Source: Sphingomonadaceae bacterium (GTDB lineage: Bacteria > Pseudomonadota > Alphaproteobacteria > Sphingomonadales > Sphingomonadaceae). Taken from it: a stretch of DNA of 6,510 nt. Below, one piece after another: positions 1 through 5,639 of this stretch; position 1 is the first letter of the stretch; each line of letters opens with the position of its first letter. The stretch covers positions 1-6,510 of the forward strand of contig JAFAZM010000193.1 in the NCBI GenBank assembly GCA_019239785.1, read 5' to 3'. The notes below the pieces were generated by a model. It made no database searches, had not been told where the DNA came from, and saw only the letters and a program-made list of their open reading frames with translations. The position numbers and the translations under genes were made by a program.

Positions 1-606
1 ATCGAAGGCAAGGCCGGCGTCCCGCAGCGCCTCGGCGATGGATTGCTGAGGGAGCGTCAGCCGCGCCGGATCGGCAACGAGCAGGCCGACACCCGTGGCC
101 GGCCGTTCTTCCATCTCAAGGGCGATGCCGGTTTCGACGTGCCAGGCGGCGCCGTGGAAGGTGGCCGTCAGGGACTCTGCGAGCCGCTTCACATCGGGCG
201 CTTCTGCATCGCTCACGACGACGACCCTCGAGCCGCGAAAGCGATCCAGCACCGCCAACGCCGCCCGGCGCTGCTGATCGCTGAGCGTGCGCGGTGCCAG
301 CGCGGCGACCTGGGCAAGCACCTCGTACAGACGCGATTCGAGCGCCCCCATCCGTGCCTTGGCCTGGTCCGCGGATGCCCCGTCCAGCTTGTCCTTATAG
401 TCCTGGAGCTGCGCATCGCGCAGATCGGCGAGGACTTGCAGGTTGCCGATCCGATTCCGAAGCTGCTGGCGGGCGTGCCAGCGAATGACGATCCAGGACA
501 CTATCAGAGCTGCGAGGAAAGGAATTGGCACGCGCGCGACCGCCGCAAACTGAGACCACACAGATTGCGCCCACGCCTCGAAGTCCATCCACCAAGGATG
601 GACCAT
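1..606 (-). CDS. Hypothetical membrane-anchored coiled-coil protein (C-terminus beyond left edge)
   Basis: I do not recognise the function. The minus-strand frame is open from the ATG at 606-604 to the window edge: 202 codons with no stop, so the C-terminus is missing. Visible layout: a short Trp-rich N-terminus, one hydrophobic helix at about residues 26-43 (VPIPFLAALIVSWIVIRW), then a charged, Leu/Ala-rich heptad-like stretch at about 47-103 that suggests a coiled coil. From about residue 106 comes an alpha/beta-looking region opening with LSDQQR, followed by a beta strand RVVVVSDAEA and an amphipathic helix. The pattern of Gln-rich helix, strand and small-residue turn recalls an unnamed nucleotide-fold-like domain found in bacterial hypothetical proteins; that is inference. 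The upstream GGGGTG lies close to the chosen ATG. A second Met at 588-586 (residue 7) is a possible alternative start. Codons such as TCT, ATA, CCT and GCA are commoner here than in the neighbouring genes, hinting at later acquisition. It is divergent from the MerC-like gene. Confidence 0.75.
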   Translation of the reverse strand, partial: MVHPWWMDFEAWAQSVWSQFAAVARVPIPFLAALIVSWIVIRWHARQQLRNRIGNLQVLADLRDAQLQDYKDKLDGASADQAKARMGALESRLYEVLAQVAALAPRTLSDQQRRAALAVLDRFRGSRVVVVSDAEAPDVKRLAESLTATFHGAAWHVETGIALEMEERPATGVGLLVADPARLTLPQQSIAEALRDAGLAFD

Positions 607-811
607 GGCACCCCGAAACGGCAACGCCTTTGTAAACGCGTCGGGTGCACGCCATTCGCGCCGCGCGTTGTGCGCTGCACGGTGGGCCGAACCCACGCGG
701 ACGTGCGGATGAAAGCAGGTCGACCGCAATCCGCCACATTCCGGCGCTGATATATTGTAACCTCGCGCGTCCGGTCGTATATCGCGCGCCGGAAAGGATT
801 CGCGAGTCCCG
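607..811. other. Divergent intergenic region between the membrane protein and the MerC-like gene
   Basis: This 205-base spacer must hold the start signals for two divergent transcripts. The only distinct structure I see is an AT-rich patch at 749-783 in otherwise GC-rich sequence. It contains GATATA at 749-754 and its inverted copy TATATC at 778-783. A purine-rich GGAAAGGA at 791-798 could serve as ribosome binding site for the MerC-like gene, although the 13-base gap to the ATG is long. No clear sigma-70 -35/-10 pair could be assigned. Open frames across this stretch lack homology-like features and are treated as chance. Confidence 0.5.
749..761. promoter_or_regulatory. Candidate Zur/Fur-family operator
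   Basis: The minus strand reads GTTACAATATATC, an imperfect palindrome. It is close to the GTTATAnTATAAC core that I recall for bacterial Zur boxes, differing at two of the twelve specified positions. It lies 50 bases upstream of the MerC-like start and two genes upstream of a Fur/Zur-family regulator, a common position for an autoregulated metal operon. The match is by eye and this short AT-rich motif could arise by chance, so the assignment is tentative. Confidence 0.35.
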
Positions 812-1180
812 ATGTTCATCAGCGCTGCCCGCAATATCGGCATCGACCGGCTGGCGATCGGCCTCAGCGGCCTGTGCCTCGTCCATTGCGTGGCGACCGC
901 GGTGCTCGTGCTGATGCTGGCCACCGCGGGGGGCCTGCTCCTCGACCCACGCATCCACGAGATCGGTCTGGCCTTTGCGATCGTGCTCGGCGCCGTCGGC
1001 CTCGGCCGGGGCATCTTCGAGCATGGCTATATGATGCCGTCGTCCGTCGGCGGCATCGGCCTCGGCACCATGGCGGCGTCGCTCACCTTCCCGCACGGCA
1101 TCGAGGAGGTCGTGATCTCGGTCTTCGGCGTGCTCGTGCTCGCGCTTGGCCACGACCTCAATCGGCGCGCCTTCGCCTGA
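812..1180 (+). CDS. MerC-domain inner-membrane protein, probable metal transport
   Basis: This 122-residue, very hydrophobic protein has about four membrane helices (roughly 14-42, 51-68, 77-93 and 97-113), as in the MerC family of inner-membrane metal uptake proteins. The first helix carries Cys22, His25 and Cys26 in the motif LCLVHC, a plausible metal-binding site. A second possible site near the C-terminus is His114 in GHDLNRR. MerC of mercury-resistance transposons, as I recall it, uses a Cys-Ala-Ala-Cys pair and has a cysteine-bearing cytoplasmic tail. Here the spacing differs and the tail is absent, and no merA, merT, merP or merR lies nearby. The neighbour 49 bases downstream is a Fur/Zur-family regulator, so zinc or another divalent metal is a more likely substrate than mercury (inference). 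The family call is fairly sure; the substrate is not. Confidence 0.8.
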   Translation: MFISAARNIGIDRLAIGLSGLCLVHCVATAVLVLMLATAGGLLLDPRIHEIGLAFAIVLGAVGLGRGIFEHGYMMPSSVGGIGLGTMAASLTFPHGIEEVVISVFGVLVLALGHDLNRRAFA

Positions 1181-1229
1181 GCGGGCCGCGCGCTTGTCCG
1201 GCGCGCTGCAACAGCCTACATTCCTTCCC

Positions 1230-1691
1230 ATGGGCCATGTCCATCAGAGCCATTCGGGCACCGACCTCTCCGAAGCCGCCAAGGCCACGATGGAGAAATC
1301 CGGCGAGCAGTGGACGGCGATGCGCTCCGCGGTGTTCGAGGCGCTCGCGAGCTTCGATCGCCCGGCCAGCGCCTACGACATTGCCGAAAAGGTGTCGCAG
1401 GACCAGGGCCGGCGCGTCGCCGCGAACAGCGTCTACCGGATTCTCGACCTGTTCGTCGCCGCCAATCTCGCCCGCCGGGTGGAGAGCGCGAACGCCTATG
1501 TCGCGAACGACCATCCCGATTGCCTGCACGACTGCATCTTCCTGATCTGCGACCGGTGCGGCCAGGCCGTGCATATCGACGACGACAGCCTGACCAGCGG
1601 CGTCCGCGCCGCAGCGAAAAAAGCCGGCTTCTTGCCGGACCGCCCGGTCATCGAAGTGCGCGGGCGCTGTGGGGAGTGCGAGGGGGAATAG
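1230..1691 (+). CDS. Fur-family transcriptional regulator, probable Zur
   Basis: A metal-responsive DNA-binding repressor of the Fur superfamily, 153 residues from this start. A winged helix-turn-helix spans about residues 28-85 (QWTAMRSAVFEAL, then the recognition-helix region NSVYRILDLF). The C-terminal dimer and metal domain is rich in ligands: His95, Cys98, His100 and Cys102 form a cluster, Cys107/Cys110 make a CxxC in ICDRCG, and Cys147/Cys150 make a second CxxC near the C-terminus. The paired CxxC motifs are the structural zinc site of Fur proteins. The extra Cys/His cluster and the His-rich N-terminus (MGHVHQSH) favour Zur over iron-sensing Fur. The start at 1230 is chosen because the His-rich N-terminus looks native and the wing domain follows at the usual distance. 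No good ribosome binding site precedes it. A start at 1146 would add 28 residues and overlap the MerC-like gene. Zinc specificity is inferred. Confidence 0.88.
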   Translation: MGHVHQSHSGTDLSEAAKATMEKSGEQWTAMRSAVFEALASFDRPASAYDIAEKVSQDQGRRVAANSVYRILDLFVAANLARRVESANAYVANDHPDCLHDCIFLICDRCGQAVHIDDDSLTSGVRAAAKKAGFLPDRPVIEVRGRCGECEGE

Positions 1692-1966
1692 GGCTCATGC
1701 CCCGCTCTTCGCGGCTGATCTCCACCTTGGAAAGCTCGTCCGGCGCGGCCCGGGCACGGATATTTCCTGGCGAAGGCGGCGCGCAGCGCGTCGCGGACCT
1801 CGGTGCGGGTCCGGCGCGCCGGCGGCACTGCGAGCATCGCGGCGATGACCTCATTGCGTAGTGAGGGTTGCGGGGCCGGCCGGACGCCTGCAAACGCTGG
1901 ACGGGTGCCAGTCCAACAGCGCTCCGTCACGGCGCCGTCCGGGATTGCTGAGCGCCGAGCCCTCGG
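1692..1966. other. Convergent intergenic spacer, no convincing gene
   Basis: This 275-base GC-rich stretch lies between two converging genes. Two minus-strand frames remain open across much of it, one reading NEVIAAMLAVPPARRTRTEV and the other DELSKVEISREERGM, which could be scraps of a decayed reading frame split by a frameshift. Both frames run into the 3' end of the regulator gene, and neither has a ribosome binding site or a family I recognise. I therefore do not call a gene. A small GGGC-TCAT-GCCC hairpin at 1691-1702, directly at the regulator's stop codon, has no T-run. Confidence 0.4.
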
Positions 1967-1971
1967 TCAGC
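1947..1971 (-). terminator. Stem-loop at the 3' end of the dehydrogenase gene (possible terminator)
   Basis: GCTGA at 1947-1951 pairs with TCAGC at 1967-1971. Inside it, CCGAG at 1955-1959 pairs with CTCGG at 1962-1966, with a three-base bulge on one side and a tight loop. The structure overlaps the dehydrogenase stop codon (TCA at 1967-1969 on the plus strand). There is no T-run on either side, so it is not a classical intrinsic terminator. It may be a 3'-stabilising hairpin or chance in GC-rich DNA. Confidence 0.25.
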
Positions 1972-2749
1972 CGCCGTGCGCGAACTCCGGATAATCGGTC
2001 ATGCCGCCGTCGACGAAGATCGTGGTGCCGGTGACGTAGGCGGCGAGGTCCGACGCCAGGACCAGCGCCATGTTGGCGACGTCCTCGGGCTCGCCGATCC
2101 GGCCGAGCGGGATCTTGGTGAGGAGGTCCCTCATGCCCTCGGGCTCGCTCCAGACCGACCGGTTAATCGGCGTTCGGATCGCGCCCGGCGCGATGGCGAG
2201 GACGCGCACGCCATGGGGCGCCGCCTCCTGCGCCAGCGTCTTGGTCAGCATCGCCAGGCCGGCCTTGCTTGCCGTGTAGGCGCTGTAGCCGCTCCAGGCG
2301 ATCAGCTCGTGGACGCTGCTGGTGCTGACGATCACGCCGGCGCGCTGCTTCACCATCCGCCGCAGCGCCTCGCGGGCGCAGAGGAACGCGCCCTTGAGGT
2401 TCACATCGATCACGCGGGTCCAATCCTCGACCGCGATCTCCCAGCCCTTGCCCGCCTTGCCGTCGATCCCGGCATTGTTGAGCAGGACGTCGATCCCGCC
2501 CCAGGCCTCGTCGAGCCGGCCGAACATCGCGGCGATCCCGTCGGCGTCGGTGACGTCCGCCTCGACCGCCAGCGCATCGGCGCCCACGGCCTTGAAGTCC
2601 GCGGCCATCCGCTCCGCGATGTCGGGCTCGCCGCGATAATTGATCGCGACCCGCGCGCCCTCGGCCGCGAACGCCTCCGCCATCGCCGAACCGAGCCCGC
2701 CGTCGCCGCCGGTGACAAGGACGCGCTTGTCCCTGAGGTTGAGCTCCAT
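1967..2749 (-). CDS. SDR-family oxidoreductase, glucose 1-dehydrogenase-like
   Basis: A classical short-chain dehydrogenase/reductase of 260 residues, probably a soluble cytosolic NAD(P)-dependent enzyme. The Rossmann motif TGGDGGLG is at 13-20 and NNAG at 91-94. The catalytic tetrad is complete: Asn117, Ser145, Tyr158 and Lys162, followed by APGAI at 187-191. The INYR after the second strand (36-39) places Arg39 where an arginine favours NADP. The surroundings of the catalytic serine (SSVHE), the PGAIRTPIN segment and the C-terminal FVDGGMTDYPEF closely follow Bacillus glucose 1-dehydrogenase, which is 261 residues long and, as I recall, has its catalytic residues at the same numbers. Oxidation of glucose to gluconolactone is therefore plausible, but SDR substrates are hard to predict and a different sugar or alcohol is possible. 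GAGGGGG (2757-2751) precedes the ATG. The gene starts 39 bases after the AIM24-family gene, so the two are likely co-transcribed. Confidence 0.92.
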   Translation of the reverse strand: MELNLRDKRVLVTGGDGGLGSAMAEAFAAEGARVAINYRGEPDIAERMAADFKAVGADALAVEADVTDADGIAAMFGRLDEAWGGIDVLLNNAGIDGKAGKGWEIAVEDWTRVIDVNLKGAFLCAREALRRMVKQRAGVIVSTSSVHELIAWSGYSAYTASKAGLAMLTKTLAQEAAPHGVRVLAIAPGAIRTPINRSVWSEPEGMRDLLTKIPLGRIGEPEDVANMALVLASDLAAYVTGTTIFVDGGMTDYPEFAHGG

Positions 2750-2788
2750 GCCCCCTCAACCGGTGAGGTCGGGCGCGCGTTCCGTCGG

Positions 2789-3568
2789 TCAGCTGTCGTC
2801 GCCACTGCCGCCGAACATGCCGCCAAGAATGCCGCCGATCGCCGCGCCGGCGACGCCGGTGGCGACCGCGCCCCCGACGCCTTCGCTCGCCGTTTCGTTG
2901 CCGGGCATGTGTCGGAAGATCTCCTCGGCGAGGTTCATGATCGGCATCGACTGCAGCCAGATCTTGCCGGGGCCGGTGAGCGTGGCGAGGAACAGGCCTT
3001 CGCCGCCGAAGATGACGTTGCGGAAGCCGCGGACCATCTGGATGTCGGTTTGCACGCTCGGTTCCTGCATGCCGATATGGCCGGCATGGACGCGCAGCCG
3101 CTCGCCGGGCCGCAAATTCTTCTCGATCACCTCGCCGCTGAGATCGAGGAAGGCGACGCCCGGGCCGGTCACGCGCTGCAGGATGAAGCCCTCGCCGGCG
3201 AACAGGCCGGCGCCGAAGCGCTGCTGCCAGGCGATCTCGAGCTGGACGGATTTCTCGGCGCAGAGGAAGGTCTCCTTGCGGCAGATCAAAGACTGGCCCG
3301 AAGCGAGCGGCATCGCCACGATCTTGCCGGGGAAACGCGGCGCGAAGGCGACCTCGCCCGGCTGCTCCGCGGTGAAGTCGGTGATGAACAGGGAGCCGCC
3401 CGAGAAAGCGCGCTTGATCCCGGCGAAGAGGCCGCCGCCGGTATGGGTGTCCATGACGATGCCTTCGCTCATCCAGGCCATCGCCGCGGTCTGGCTGTAG
3501 ACCTGCTCGCCACGGTCGAGCTGGATCGAGACCGTCTGCATCACCGTGCCTGAAACGTCGTAGCGCAT
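2789..3568 (-). CDS. AIM24 / TIGR00266-family protein
   Basis: A 259-residue protein of the AIM24 family (TIGR00266), a beta-rich fold of repeated strands. The cellular role in bacteria is not established; the yeast member acts in mitochondrial inner-membrane organisation. Family features seen: MAWMSEGIVMDT near residues 30-41, the GGG-LFAGIKRAFSGGSLF segment at 44-61, FAGEGF at 123-128, and the C-terminal signature GGEGLFLATLTGPGKIWLQS at 188-207. After the core, from about residue 229, comes a glycine/alanine tail with a GxxxG pattern (GVAGAAIGGILGGMFGG) ending in acidic GDDS. This resembles a glycine-zipper membrane segment and could tether or oligomerise the protein. There is no signal peptide. 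GAGGGAGGAG at 3585-3576 is a strong ribosome binding site 7 bases before the ATG, which fixes the start. It is divergent from dxs and upstream of the dehydrogenase gene. Confidence 0.92.
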   Translation of the reverse strand: MRYDVSGTVMQTVSIQLDRGEQVYSQTAAMAWMSEGIVMDTHTGGGLFAGIKRAFSGGSLFITDFTAEQPGEVAFAPRFPGKIVAMPLASGQSLICRKETFLCAEKSVQLEIAWQQRFGAGLFAGEGFILQRVTGPGVAFLDLSGEVIEKNLRPGERLRVHAGHIGMQEPSVQTDIQMVRGFRNVIFGGEGLFLATLTGPGKIWLQSMPIMNLAEEIFRHMPGNETASEGVGGAVATGVAGAAIGGILGGMFGGSGDDS

Positions 3569-3694
3569 GTTCGAGCTCCTCCCTCGGCCGTTTCCATATC
3601 AGGGGCTTGCGTCCCCGTCATCGGCCGGAATGCACCCGATCTGCACCGGATCAGCATTCGACAGGCCGGGCGGATGGGGCTAGGAGACGGCGCG
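3569..3694. promoter_or_regulatory. Divergent intergenic region between the AIM24 gene and dxs
   Basis: This 126-base spacer must drive both divergent transcripts. It holds the AIM24 ribosome binding site at its left end and that of dxs at its right end. A small GGGG (3602-3605) / CCCC (3613-3616) inverted repeat and an imperfect tandem GCACC(C/G)GATC pair near 3630-3652 are visible. No confident -35/-10 promoter pair can be assigned by eye. Confidence 0.45.
3682..3686 (+). promoter_or_regulatory. Ribosome binding site of dxs
   Basis: AGGAG lies 8 bases before the ATG at 3695. It decides the start: the in-frame ATG at 3674 lies upstream of this motif, has no comparable site of its own, and would only add the seven residues MGLGDGA, which are encoded by the leader itself. 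Confidence 0.8.
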
Positions 3695-5620
3695 ATGAGC
3701 GATCGCCCGCAAACGCCCCTCCTCGACCAGGCCGGCACCCCCGAAGAGCTCCGCAAGCTGGAGCGGGGCCAGCTTCGCCAGCTCGCCGACGAGCTGCGCG
3801 CCGAGACCGTCTCGGCGGTGTCGGTTACGGGCGGCCATCTCGGCGCCGGGCTCGGCGTGGTCGAGCTCACCGTCGCGCTCCATTACGTCTTCGATACGCC
3901 GCGCGACCGGCTGGTCTGGGACGTCGGCCACCAGGCTTATCCGCACAAGATCCTGACCGGCCGGCGCGACCGCATCCGCACCTTGCGGATGGGCGGCGGC
4001 CTCTCCGGCTTCACGAAGCGGAGCGAGAGCGAATACGATCCGTTCGGCGCGGCGCACAGCTCGACCTCGATCTCGGCGGCCCTGGGCTTCGCGGTCGCCA
4101 ACAAGCTCGCCGGCCAGCCCGGCCGGGCGATCGCGGTGATCGGCGACGGCGCGATGTCGGCCGGCATGGCCTATGAGGCGATGAACAATGCGGGTGCCGC
4201 CGGCAACCGGCTGATCGTCATCCTCAACGACAACGACATGTCGATCGCGCCGCCGGTCGGCGGCCTTTCCCATTACCTCGCGCGCCTGGTCTCCTCGGGC
4301 AAATATCTGACCCTGCGCGGCATCGCCCAGAAGCTTGCGCGCAAGCTGCCGCGGCGGCTGCACGACATGGCCAGGAGATGGGAGGAATATAGCCGCGGCT
4401 TCTGGACCGGCGGTACGCTCTTCGAGGAGCTGGGTTTCTATTATGTCGGCCCGGTCGATGGCCACAATGTCGAGCGGCTGGTCAAGATATTGGAGAATGT
4501 CCGCGACGCCGACGAAGGGCCGATGCTGGTCCATGTCGTCACCAAGAAGGGCAAGGGCTATGCGCCCGCCGAGGCGGCTGCGGACAAATATCACGGCGTC
4601 CAGAAGTTCGACGTCGTCTCCGGCGAGCAGGCCAAGGCCGAGCCCGGCCCGCCCTCCTATACCGGCGTTTTCGCCAAGGCATTGCTTGCCGAGGCCGAAC
4701 GCGACGAGAAGGTGGTTGCGATCACCGCCGCGATGCCCTCGGGCACCGGGCTCGACAAGTTCGCCGCCAGATTTCCCGACCGCACCTTCGACGTCGGCAT
4801 CGCCGAGCAGCATGCGGTGACCTTCGCCGCGGGCCTTGCTGCCCAGGGCAGGCGGCCTTTCTGCGCGATCTATTCGACCTTCTTGCAGCGCGCCTACGAC
4901 CAGGTCGTGCACGACGTCGCCATCCAGAATCTGCCGGTCCGCTTCGCGATCGACCGGGCGGGGCTGGTCGGCGCCGACGGCGCCACCCATGCCGGCAGCT
5001 TCGACGTCACCTATCTCGCGACCCTGCCCAATTTCGTGGTGATGGCGGCGGCGGACGAGGCCGAGCTCGTCCACATGGTCCATACCGCAGCCGTCCACGA
5101 CGCCGGCCCGATCGCGGTCCGCTATCCGCGCGGCAACGGCATCGGCATTCCCTTGCCCGAGGTCCCGGAGCGGCTCGCCATCGGCAAGGGCCGGATCGTG
5201 CGCGAGGGCAAGAAGGTCGCGATCCTCTCGCTCGGGACGCGACTCGCCGAGGCGCTGAAGGCCGCCGACATGCTCGACGGGCGCGGCCTGTCGACGACGG
5301 TGGCGGACCTGCGCTTCGCCAAGCCGCTCGACGAGGAATTGATTCGCCGGCTGCTCGCCACCCACGAGGTCGCGGTGACGATCGAGGAGGCGGCGATCGG
5401 CGGCCTTGGCGCCCACGTCCTGACCCTCGCCAGCGATGCCGGCCTGATCGACGCCGGCCTGAAGCTGCGCACGATGCGCCTGCCGGACATGTTCCAAGAC
5501 CAGGACAAGCCCGAGAAGCAATATGAGCAGGCGGGCCTCGACGCGGACGCGATCGTCGAGACCGTGCTCAAGGCGCTGCGGCACAACAGCGCTGGCGTGA
5601 TCGAAGGCGCGCGGGCCTGA
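3695..5620 (+). CDS. dxs: 1-deoxy-D-xylulose-5-phosphate synthase
   Basis: This enzyme condenses pyruvate and glyceraldehyde 3-phosphate, with loss of CO2, to 1-deoxy-D-xylulose 5-phosphate. This is the first step of the non-mevalonate isoprenoid pathway and a branch point to thiamine and pyridoxal. The product is 641 residues, a normal full length. The N-terminal thiamine-diphosphate domain shows GGHLGAGLG (46-54, His48), WDVGHQAYPHK (75-85, His79), GAAHSS with His121, and the cofactor motif GDGAMSAG through MNNAG (150-167). NDNDMSI follows at 178-184, then GTLFEELGF and VGPVDGHN. The central pyrimidine domain carries GIAEQH with the catalytic Glu371, YSTFLQRAYDQ, and DRAGLVGADGATHAG with His432. 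The C-terminal transketolase domain starts near residue 500. All expected catalytic residues are present. An ideal AGGAG precedes the ATG. The gene is not next to ispA or xseB, its frequent partners in other bacteria. It is followed 19 bases later by a small membrane-protein gene. Confidence 0.98.
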   Translation: MSDRPQTPLLDQAGTPEELRKLERGQLRQLADELRAETVSAVSVTGGHLGAGLGVVELTVALHYVFDTPRDRLVWDVGHQAYPHKILTGRRDRIRTLRMGGGLSGFTKRSESEYDPFGAAHSSTSISAALGFAVANKLAGQPGRAIAVIGDGAMSAGMAYEAMNNAGAAGNRLIVILNDNDMSIAPPVGGLSHYLARLVSSGKYLTLRGIAQKLARKLPRRLHDMARRWEEYSRGFWTGGTLFEELGFYYVGPVDGHNVERLVKILENVRDADEGPMLVHVVTKKGKGYAPAEAAADKYHGVQKFDVVSGEQAKAEPGPPSYTGVFAKALLAEAERDEKVVAITAAMPSGTGLDKFAARFPDRTFDVGIAEQHAVTFAAGLAAQGRRPFCAIYSTFLQRAYDQVVHDVAIQNLPVRFAIDRAGLVGADGATHAGSFDVTYLATLPNFVVMAAADEAELVHMVHTAAVHDAGPIAVRYPRGNGIGIPLPEVPERLAIGKGRIVREGKKVAILSLGTRLAEALKAADMLDGRGLSTTVADLRFAKPLDEELIRRLLATHEVAVTIEEAAIGGLGAHVLTLASDAGLIDAGLKLRTMRLPDMFQDQDKPEKQYEQAGLDADAIVETVLKALRHNSAGVIEGARA

Positions 5621-5639
5621 ACGGCGTGCCCGACCGCTA

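Noticed and set aside
43..750. Long plus-strand open frame of 235 codons at the left edge
   Set aside because: It is antisense to the membrane protein whose frame shows a coherent helix, coiled coil and domain pattern; its own translation is Arg/Pro/His-rich without domain features, typical of a shadow frame in GC-rich DNA.
395..1231. Minus-strand open frame of 278 codons across the divergent region
   Set aside because: It crosses the MerC-like gene antisense and the 5' part of the left-edge gene, is His/Asp/Arg-rich, and shows no ribosome binding site or domain.
812..1691. Mercury-resistance operon
   Set aside because: There is no reductase, MerT, MerP or MerR, and the regulator is Fur-family with zinc-type ligands; the MerC name reflects a domain family only.
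1691..1702. GGGC-TCAT-GCCC hairpin as terminator of the regulator gene
   Set aside because: The stem is only 4 bp, has no T-run and does not extend.
1976..3553. Plus-strand open frame of 525 codons
   Set aside because: It lies exactly antisense to the dehydrogenase and AIM24 genes, both certain from motifs; its translation is low-complexity Ala/Asp/Arg/Leu.
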